From Acidimicrobiaceae bacterium (lineage in GTDB: Bacteria; Actinomycetota; Acidimicrobiia; Acidimicrobiales; RAAP-2), in the NCBI GenBank assembly GCA_030838245.1, contig JAUTXB010000010.1:1-8499 (forward strand): 8,499 bases of DNA, in the 5' to 3' direction. The notes under the pieces were generated by a model. The model worked only from the letters and a program-made list of their open reading frames with translations, did no database searches and had not been told where the DNA came from. The stretch's first letter is position 1. Each line of letters begins with the position of its first letter. Shown here piece by piece: positions 1 through 5,494 of the stretch. The position numbers and the translations under genes were made by a program.

Positions 1-120
1 TAGGGGCGAGGGCCGCCATCTTGGCGGTAGGGGCGAGGGCCGCCATCTTGGCGGTAGGGGCGAGGGCCGCCATCTTGGCGGTAGGGGCGAGGGCCGCCAG
101 GTCGGCGGTAGGGGCGACGG
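1..120. repeat. 27-bp tandem repeat array with internal hairpins
   Basis: Three exact copies of a 27-bp unit lie at 1-27, 28-54 and 55-81. Each begins TAGGGGCGAGGG and ends CCGCCATCTTGGCGG. A fourth copy at 82-108 differs at three bases, all in the CATCTT part. A fifth, degenerate partial copy starts at 109. Each exact copy contains the inverted repeat CCGCCA-TCT-TGGCGG (13-27 in copy 1). Copy 4 keeps five stem pairs (CCGCC at 94-98, GGCGG at 104-108). Because 27 is a multiple of three, the array reads as an open 9-residue repeat (AVGARAAIL) in frame with the gene that starts at 144. It runs off the left edge, so the copy number is unknown. It is probably a minisatellite in the leader or intergenic region, but it could be the end of an upstream gene. 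Confidence 0.9.
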
Positions 121-130
121 CCGAGCCGTT

Positions 131-136
131 AGGGAG
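131..136 (+). promoter_or_regulatory. Ribosome binding site deciding the hpnG-ispH start
   Basis: AGGGAG lies 7 nt upstream of the ATG at 144. The frame is open further upstream through the repeat array, with a TTG at 21, but no comparable site precedes that codon. The ATG at 144 also begins directly with the phosphorylase-like sequence MADLTIVSPLRIEAL. Confidence 0.6.
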
Positions 137-143
137 CTGGCCG

Positions 144-1613
144 ATGGCTGATCTCACCATCGTGTCCCCGCTGCGCATCGAGGCCCTGGCCGTCGGTGGG
201 TCCGTGCCCCGCATCGGGATGGGCCGGGCCAAGGCGACGGCATCGGGGGCCAAGCTGGCCGCCTCGCCCTCCTCGCAGTCCATCGCCTTGGTCGGTGTGG
301 CCGGTGGCCTGGATCCCGATCTCCGACTCGGGCAGCTAGTGGTGGCCACCGAGGTGCGTACCGTCGACGGCAGCATCGTCCGGACACTTCCCGGAGCCGA
401 GTGGATCGCCCACGACCTCCGCCACATGGGCCTCGACGTCCGCACCGGCCCCATCGTGTCGACACCCCGCATCGTCCGGGGCACCGAGCGGGCCGAGCTG
501 GCCACCACCGACGCAGTGGCGGTGGACATGGAGTCGGCCTGGTTGGTCGACCAGCTCCCCGATCGCCCGGTGGCCGTGGTCCGCGCCATCTCGGACACGG
601 CCGAGGGCGGGATGGTGCTGGGCGGCATGCGGGCCCTGGCCACGCTGATGCGGGTACGCCCGTCGCTCGAGCGCTGGGCCGGCGCCGTGGGCCGGCACGA
701 AGTCGTGCTCGCCGCGCCGCGCTCGTTCTGTGCCGGCGTGGAGCGGGCCATCGAGATCGTGGAGCGGGCCATCGAGCGCTTCGGATCCCCGGTCTACGTC
801 CGCCGGCAGATCGTGCACAACAGCCATGTCGTCGCCGACCTGGAGGGCAAGGGTGCGATCTTCGTGGAGGAGCTCGACGAGGTGCCGGAGGGTGCAGTGG
901 TGGTCCTGGCCGCCCACGGCGTCTCCCCCAAGGTCCGCGAGGAAGCGGCTCGTCGCGGCGACTTGTCGGTCATCGACGCCACCTGCCCGCTGGTGACCAA
1001 GGTCCACCACGAGGCCCGCCGGTTCGCCTCCCAGGACTATCGGATCGTCCTGATCGGCCACGCCGGCCACGAGGAGATCGCCGGCACGCTGGGCGAGGCT
1101 CCCATGGCCCTGGTCGAGCGGCCCGAGGACGTGGCCGCCCTCGACATCGACCCTGGTGCCGAGGTGGCTTACCTCACCCAGACCACCCTGGCCACTGACG
1201 AGACGGCCGAGATCGTCGCCGCCCTGCGCGACCGGTTCCCGGACCTCCACGGACCCAACTCCAACGACATCTGCTACGCCACCCAGAACCGCCAGGACGC
1301 GGTCCGGGGCATGGTCGACCTCTGCGATCTGCTCTTGGTGGTCGGTTCGGCCAACTCATCCAACACGGCCCGACTAGTCGAGGTGGCCCGGCGAGAGGGT
1401 CGCCGGGCCGAATTGATCGAAGACGAGACGCAGCTCCGGTTGAGCTGGTTCGACGGCGTGGACGCCGTCGGCATCACCGCCGGTGCGTCTGCTCCAGAAT
1501 TCCTGGTCCAACGCGTGATCGACAGCCTCTCGGACCTCGGTCCGGTGGCTGTCACCGAGCATCGGACCACGGAAGAAAGTGCCCATTTCTCTCTACCCCA
1601 GGCGGTGCGCTAA
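144..1613 (+). CDS. ispH: Fused HpnG-like nucleosidase/phosphorylase and IspH (HMBPP reductase)
   Basis: A 489-residue two-domain protein. Residues about 1-185 resemble the nucleoside phosphorylase/HpnG family: GVAGGLDP at 51-58, VDMES with Glu130, and ISDTA with Asp151. HpnG removes adenine from adenosylhopane. Residues about 188-489 are a full IspH, the iron-sulfur enzyme that reduces HMBPP to IPP and DMAPP. The three cluster cysteines are Cys196 (SFCAGVERA), Cys281 (DATCPLVTKVHHE) and Cys377 (NDICYATQNRQ), spaced almost as in E. coli IspH. His309 and Glu311 (GHAGHEEIAGT) match the proton-relay His and Glu, and TQTT, SANSSNT and TAGASAP are also present. The two domains form one uninterrupted frame. 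The stop overlaps the hpnH start (TAATG), so the genes are probably translated together. The IspH call is firm. The HpnG assignment rests on a short, diverged domain plus the neighbouring hpnH. The start is the ATG with the AGGGAG site; an extension into the repeats is possible but unlikely. Confidence 0.9.
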   Translation: MADLTIVSPLRIEALAVGGSVPRIGMGRAKATASGAKLAASPSSQSIALVGVAGGLDPDLRLGQLVVATEVRTVDGSIVRTLPGAEWIAHDLRHMGLDVRTGPIVSTPRIVRGTERAELATTDAVAVDMESAWLVDQLPDRPVAVVRAISDTAEGGMVLGGMRALATLMRVRPSLERWAGAVGRHEVVLAAPRSFCAGVERAIEIVERAIERFGSPVYVRRQIVHNSHVVADLEGKGAIFVEELDEVPEGAVVVLAAHGVSPKVREEAARRGDLSVIDATCPLVTKVHHEARRFASQDYRIVLIGHAGHEEIAGTLGEAPMALVERPEDVAALDIDPGAEVAYLTQTTLATDETAEIVAALRDRFPDLHGPNSNDICYATQNRQDAVRGMVDLCDLLLVVGSANSSNTARLVEVARREGRRAELIEDETQLRLSWFDGVDAVGITAGASAPEFLVQRVIDSLSDLGPVAVTEHRTTEESAHFSLPQAVR

Positions 1614-2617
1614 TGCCCATACCTCTCCGACAGAACATGAAGATCGGTTCCCACCTGCTCCGGCAGAAGCTGAAGGGTGTCAAGCACTACCCCTTCATCG
1701 TGGAGATCGAACCGCTCTTCGCCTGCAACCTCTCGTGCCCGGGTTGCGGCAAGATCCAGCACCCGACGGACATCCTCCGCAAGCGCCTGTCGATGGAGGA
1801 CATCCTCCAAGCAGTGGAGGAGACCGGGACGCCCATGGTCTCCATCGCCGGGGGTGAGCCGCTCCTCCACCCGGACATGGAGCGCATCGTGGCCGAGCTC
1901 ATCCGTCGAAAGGTCTACGTCTACCTGTGCACCAACGCCGTGCTGCTGAGACGGCGGTTGGAGCGGTTCACGCCGTCGCACTTCTTTTCTTGGGTGGTGC
2001 ACATCGACGGCATGAAGGAGCGCCACGACGCCGCCGTCGACCGGGAGGGCGTGTTCGACGAGGCAGTGGCAGCCATCCGGGAGGCCAAGGACAAGGGGTT
2101 CCGGGTGACCACCAACTCCACCTTCTTCAACACCGACTCGCCCAAGACTGTCCGGGACGTGCTCGACTTCTTGAACGACGACCTCAAGGTCGACGCCATG
2201 ATGATCTCGCCGGCCTACGCCTACGAGAAGGCCCCCGACCAGGAGCACTTCCTGGGCGTCGACCAGACCCGCAAGCTGTTCCGGGAGGCCTTCGACGGGA
2301 AGCGCAAGAAGTGGCGCCTCAACCACTCGCCCCTGTTCCTGGACTTCCTCGAGGGGAAGCAAGAGTTCGCCTGCACCGCCTGGGGGATACCCAGCTACTC
2401 CGTCCTGGGTTGGCAGCGACCGTGCTACCTGATGGCCGACGGCTACGCCACCAGCTACAAGGAACTGATCGAGACGACGGACTGGGACGCCTACGGCCGA
2501 GGGAAGGACGAGCGCTGTAACAACTGCATGGCCCACTGTGGCTATGAGCCCACATCGGTGATCGCCAGCATGGACTCGCTGCGTGAAGGGCTGCGCGCCC
2601 TCGTCAGCACCCATTGA
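1613..2617 (+). CDS. hpnH: Adenosylhopane synthase HpnH (radical SAM)
   Basis: A 334-residue radical SAM enzyme matching HpnH along its whole length. HpnH joins the 5'-deoxyadenosyl group of SAM to diploptene to form adenosylhopane, the first step in making extended C35 hopanoids. The [4Fe-4S] cysteines are Cys38, Cys42 and Cys45 (CNLSCPGC, the CxxxCxxC motif), and the SAM-binding GGEP is at residues 80-83. Family-typical stretches include PLRQNMKIGSHLLRQKLKG at the N terminus, YVYLCTNAVLL, YAYEKAPDQEHFLG and GWQRPCYLMADGYA. A C-terminal cysteine group (Cys302, Cys305, Cys309; CNNCMAHCGYE) is also usual for the family. The start ATG overlaps the upstream stop codon by one base, with AGGCGG 7 nt before it. 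Length and motifs look intact. The substrate is inferred from the family. Confidence 0.95.
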   Translation: MPIPLRQNMKIGSHLLRQKLKGVKHYPFIVEIEPLFACNLSCPGCGKIQHPTDILRKRLSMEDILQAVEETGTPMVSIAGGEPLLHPDMERIVAELIRRKVYVYLCTNAVLLRRRLERFTPSHFFSWVVHIDGMKERHDAAVDREGVFDEAVAAIREAKDKGFRVTTNSTFFNTDSPKTVRDVLDFLNDDLKVDAMMISPAYAYEKAPDQEHFLGVDQTRKLFREAFDGKRKKWRLNHSPLFLDFLEGKQEFACTAWGIPSYSVLGWQRPCYLMADGYATSYKELIETTDWDAYGRGKDERCNNCMAHCGYEPTSVIASMDSLREGLRALVSTH

Positions 2618-2628
2618 TCCCGGTGACC

Positions 2629-4533
2629 ATGAGCACAGTTGCCGCTGCCATACTGCCGGTTGCCGACGGGGGCACCCCCCTCGTCGTCGACGGGGCGGAG
2701 CCGTGCGGTGACGTGCTCGACCGGCTCGACCTGGCTTCTCTGCGAGCCATGGACGGGCCCGAGCTCGTCGAACTGGCTGCCGTCATCCGGCGGTTCCTGG
2801 TCCACTCGGTATCGGAGACCGGCGGACACCTCGGTTCCAACCTCGGGATCGTCGAGCTGACCTTGGCCCTGCACCGGGTCTTCGACTCACCCGGTGACGC
2901 CCTGGTGTGGGACACCGGCCACCAGGCCTACGTGCACAAGCTGGTGACCGGACGAGCCGGCGCCTTCGGTCAGCTACGCCAACCCGGCGGGCTATCCGGC
3001 TATCCCAACCGGCTCGAGTCGGACCATGACCTGGTCGAGAACAGCCACGCCTCCACCGCCCTGTCCTACGCCTACGGCCTGGCCCGGGCCCGGCAGCTGT
3101 GCCACGACGACCGCCCCGTGGTCGCCGTGGTGGGCGACGGCGCGCTGACCGGCGGGCTGGCCTACGAGGCGCTGAACAACATCGGCACCACCGGCACTCG
3201 CGTGGTGATCGTTGTGAACGACAACGGGCGGTCCTACGCCCCGACCGTGTCGCGACTGACGACTGCCGGCGACCACGGTGTCAGTACGACCCGAGTGGTG
3301 GCGCCCTTCTTCGAAGCGCTCGGCCTGGCCTATGAGGGCCCGGTGGACGGTCACGACGTCACCGGGCTGGAGTGCGCGCTGCGCACCGTGGCCGAGCGCT
3401 CGGGGCCGGTGGTGCTCCACGTCCACACGACCAAGGGACACGGGTACCCGCCGGCCGAGGACGACGAAGACAAGTGCCTGCACGACATCGGCCCGTTCGA
3501 CCCGGCCACCGGCATTGCCACCAAGAAGGCCGGCACCGGTCTCAGCTACACGCAGGCGTTCACGGCCGCCCTGTTGGCCGAGGCCGAGGTACGGCCCGAG
3601 GTGGTCGCCCTCACCGCGGCCATGCCCGGGCCAACTGGCCTGGCTCCCTTCCGCGACCGGTACCCCGACCGGTTCTTCGACGTCGGCATCGCCGAGCAGC
3701 ACGCGGTCACGGCCGCGGCCGGCATGGCCATGGGCGGGCTGCGGCCGGTGGTGGCCATCTACTCGACCTTCCTCAACCGGGCCTGGGACCAGATCTACTA
3801 CGACGTGGGCCTCCACCGGTTGCCCGTGGTGTTCTGCATCGACCGGGCCGGGGTGACCGGTGACGACGGCCCGAGCCACCACGGCTTGCTCGACTTGGCC
3901 TTGCTGACCAAGGTACCGGGGATGACGGTGTTCGCACCGGCTACCTACGACGAGGTGGCCGTCATGCTCCACGAGGCTCTGGCCATCACCTCGGGGCCGG
4001 TGGCCATTCGCTGGCCCAAGACCGAGGCTGCCAGGGGCGAGGTCACCGGGAGCGGCACAACGGCAAGGCGGATCCGTGTCGGGGCCGACGTGTGCCTCCT
4101 CGGTGTGGGCAAGGAGGTGGCGGCGTGCGAGCAGGCCGCCGACCTCTTGGCCGCCGCCGGCGTCGACGCCACCGTGTGGGACGTACGGGTGGCCTCCCCG
4201 TTGGCCCCGGACATGGTCAGCGATGCCCGTCGCCACAAGGTCGTGCTCACCGCCGAGGACGGCGTGGTCGAAGGGGGAGTCGGGGCCCTGGTGGCCAGTG
4301 CATTGGCCCGACAGACCGGCACCGACGGCCCCGCGCTGGTGGCCTGCGGGGTGCCGGTGGCCTACGTGCCCCACGGCCGTCCCACTGACATCTTGTCCCA
4401 GCTGGGCCTGGACGGCCGCGGCCTCTGCGCCACCGCCCTCGACGCGCTGTCCAGAGTCAGCCGGGCCGGCCCGGTGACACCAGCCGACACCGTGCTGTTG
4501 CAGGTGGTGCCGGGCTCTTCGGCAGATTACTGA
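2629..4533 (+). CDS. dxs: 1-deoxy-D-xylulose-5-phosphate synthase, short-linker form
   Basis: A 634-residue thiamine-diphosphate enzyme that condenses pyruvate and glyceraldehyde 3-phosphate in the first step of the MEP isoprenoid pathway. Key features are His67 (TGGHLGS), the ThDP-binding GDG at 169-171 followed by EALNN, PVDGHD at 238-243, the catalytic Glu356 in DVGIAEQHAVTAAAGMAMGG, and Asp413/His417 in DDGPSHHG. The NDNGRSYAPT segment (197-206) is of actinobacterial type. The linker after it is only about 20 residues before FFEALG, against roughly 55 in mycobacterial Dxs, with no frameshift. The N terminus is about 30 residues longer than usual. Three starts compete: TTG at 2614, which gives a TTGA overlap with the hpnH stop, GTG at 2623, and ATG at 2629. 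None has a clear ribosome binding site, and the ATG is chosen by default. Its place after hpnH suggests an isoform dedicated to hopanoids; a second dxs elsewhere in the genome is likely but not visible. Confidence 0.92.
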   Translation: MSTVAAAILPVADGGTPLVVDGAEPCGDVLDRLDLASLRAMDGPELVELAAVIRRFLVHSVSETGGHLGSNLGIVELTLALHRVFDSPGDALVWDTGHQAYVHKLVTGRAGAFGQLRQPGGLSGYPNRLESDHDLVENSHASTALSYAYGLARARQLCHDDRPVVAVVGDGALTGGLAYEALNNIGTTGTRVVIVVNDNGRSYAPTVSRLTTAGDHGVSTTRVVAPFFEALGLAYEGPVDGHDVTGLECALRTVAERSGPVVLHVHTTKGHGYPPAEDDEDKCLHDIGPFDPATGIATKKAGTGLSYTQAFTAALLAEAEVRPEVVALTAAMPGPTGLAPFRDRYPDRFFDVGIAEQHAVTAAAGMAMGGLRPVVAIYSTFLNRAWDQIYYDVGLHRLPVVFCIDRAGVTGDDGPSHHGLLDLALLTKVPGMTVFAPATYDEVAVMLHEALAITSGPVAIRWPKTEAARGEVTGSGTTARRIRVGADVCLLGVGKEVAACEQAADLLAAAGVDATVWDVRVASPLAPDMVSDARRHKVVLTAEDGVVEGGVGALVASALARQTGTDGPALVACGVPVAYVPHGRPTDILSQLGLDGRGLCATALDALSRVSRAGPVTPADTVLLQVVPGSSADY

Positions 4534-4567
4534 CTCCCATGCCCCCTCAGCGGCTGCGGTGTCTACC

Positions 4568-5374
4568 TCACTCGCTGGTCGGTCCGTCGAAGTGGGGGGC
4601 CCGTCGCTCGCGGTGGGAGGCGAGGCCTTCGGCCGCGTCGGGGCCACCGAAGCCGTAGAACTCGTAGGCCAACGAGGCGTCGAAGACGGGCCCGAGCATC
4701 CGGTACCAGTTGTTCATGACGTGCTTGGTCCAACGGATGCCGCTCTGGCCGCCGTCGGCCAGGGTGCGGGCGACGGCCAAGGCCCGGGGGACAAGCTCGT
4801 CGTCGTCCACGCACATCGACACCAGCCCGATCCGCTCGGCTTCCTCGCCGGTGAGCGCCTCGCAGGTCAGCAGGTAGTACTTGGCCTTGGCCATGCCGCA
4901 CAGGAGGGGCCAACAGATCGCCGCGTGGTCGCCGGCGGCCACCCCCAGCCGAGTGTGTCCGTCGATGATGGTGGCCGAGCGGGAAACGATCGAGATGTCG
5001 GCCAGGATCCCGACGGCCAGGCCGGCGCCGACGGCAGGACCATGGATGGCCGAGACGATGGGTTTCGAGCAATTGATGACGTTGAGCACGATGTCGCGCG
5101 CCTCGCGCATCACCCGAGTACGGACGGCGTAGTCAGTGGCCAGCTGCTCGAGGAGCTCAAAGCTCCCGCCGGCCGAGAAGCCGCGGCCGGCCGCCCGGAT
5201 GACGGCGACCCGTGCCGCCGGGTCCCGGTCCACGGCCAACCAGACGTCGGCCAGCTCCTGGTGGGTCTTCGGACCGACGGCGTTGAGGTTCGGTCCGTCG
5301 AGCACGATCTGGAGCACACCGGGCTCGCTTCGGTCGAAGGTCAACGTCTCGAAGGCGGCATAGGGATCGGGCAC
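4568..5374 (-). CDS. Enoyl-CoA hydratase/isomerase (crotonase) family protein
   Basis: A 268-residue crotonase-fold protein acting on an acyl-CoA of unknown type. The two oxyanion-hole segments are visible: GRGFSAGG at 63-70 and [18 protein letters not shown] at 110-127. The usual hydratase catalytic region (PE..LG..PGAGG) is replaced by [14 protein letters not shown] at 139-152, with His140 and Asp149 near the positions of the two classical glutamates. This resembles a known actinobacterial crotonase subgroup with HxRxG...AGD sequences, so hydratase activity cannot be assumed. The C-terminal half ([21 protein letters not shown]) is typical. GTG at 5374 is preferred: it gives a normal family length and lies just after a TAGCGT -10-like box, suggesting a leaderless transcript. 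A TTG at 5449 would add 25 atypical residues. The gene converges with dxs (34 bp between stops) and diverges from the transporter gene. There is no clear functional link to the hopanoid genes. Confidence 0.85.
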   Translation of the reverse strand: MPDPYAAFETLTFDRSEPGVLQIVLDGPNLNAVGPKTHQELADVWLAVDRDPAARVAVIRAAGRGFSAGGSFELLEQLATDYAVRTRVMREARDIVLNVINCSKPIVSAIHGPAVGAGLAVGILADISIVSRSATIIDGHTRLGVAAGDHAAICWPLLCGMAKAKYYLLTCEALTGEEAERIGLVSMCVDDDELVPRALAVARTLADGGQSGIRWTKHVMNNWYRMLGPVFDASLAYEFYGFGGPDAAEGLASHRERRAPHFDGPTSE

Positions 5375-5381
5375 CCGTGCG

Positions 5382-5387
5382 ACGCTA
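5382..5387 (-). promoter_or_regulatory. Possible -10 box for a leaderless crotonase transcript
   Basis: On the minus strand, TAGCGT (TAnnnT form) lies 7 nt before the GTG at 5374, placing the expected transcript start at or one base from the start codon. No Shine-Dalgarno sequence precedes the GTG, which fits leaderless initiation, a common mode in Actinobacteria. No good -35 hexamer is seen, so this is tentative. Confidence 0.3.
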
Positions 5388-5395
5388 GTCCGGGC

Positions 5396-5421
5396 CCGCT
5401 CCGCCTTCCGGGCCGGAGCGG
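5396..5421. repeat. 8-bp perfect inverted repeat between divergent genes
   Basis: CCGCTCCG (5396-5403) and CGGAGCGG (5414-5421) are exact reverse complements separated by 10 nt. The site lies in the 120-bp gap between the divergent crotonase and transporter genes, immediately upstream of the suggested crotonase -10 box. It could be an operator for a dimeric regulator or a hairpin in a leader. In GC-rich DNA an 8-bp arm is suggestive, not proof. Confidence 0.5.
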
Positions 5422-5467
5422 CATCCCCCCAGCCCCGGCGGTGTGCCAATCGGCCAAGACGGCGAGG

Positions 5468-5473
5468 TAAAGT
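5468..5473 (+). promoter_or_regulatory. Possible -10 box for the transporter gene
   Basis: TAAAGT fits the TAnnnT form and sits 21 nt before the GTG at 5495, so transcription would begin near 5480 with a short leader. The best upstream -35 candidate, GTGCCA at 5443-5448, has a long 19-bp spacing and only four matches to TTGACA. The TAA of this hexamer is also the in-frame stop that limits the gene upstream. Confidence 0.25.
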
Positions 5474-5494
5474 CGGGTCCGGCTTGGGGCATGG

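Noticed and set aside
13..27. GCCGCCATCTTGG resembles a eukaryotic YY1-type site
   Set aside because: The neighbouring genes are clearly bacterial, so the likeness is coincidental; the hairpin symmetry is the more relevant property.
21..143. Start of the hpnG-ispH gene at TTG 21, giving a 530-residue protein
   Set aside because: It would add 41 low-complexity residues made of the tandem repeat, has no good ribosome binding site, and the ATG at 144 has AGGGAG at 7 nt and begins with family-like sequence.
336..1250. Long minus-strand open frame opposite hpnG-ispH, and similar long frames opposite hpnH, dxs and the transporter
   Set aside because: They are open because of the high GC content. 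Their translations lack recognisable motifs and are rich in Gly, Arg, His and Pro, while the opposite frames carry complete enzyme motifs.
2587..2601. Hairpin AGGGC-TGCGC-GCCCT just before the dxs start
   Set aside because: It is a short stem inside the hpnH coding region and easily arises by chance in GC-rich DNA. There is no U-tract or other sign of attenuation.
4534..4567. Possible bidirectional terminator between convergent dxs and the crotonase gene
   Set aside because: Only very short complementary segments (CAG/CTG) are present and there is no T-rich tract, so no terminator can be supported.
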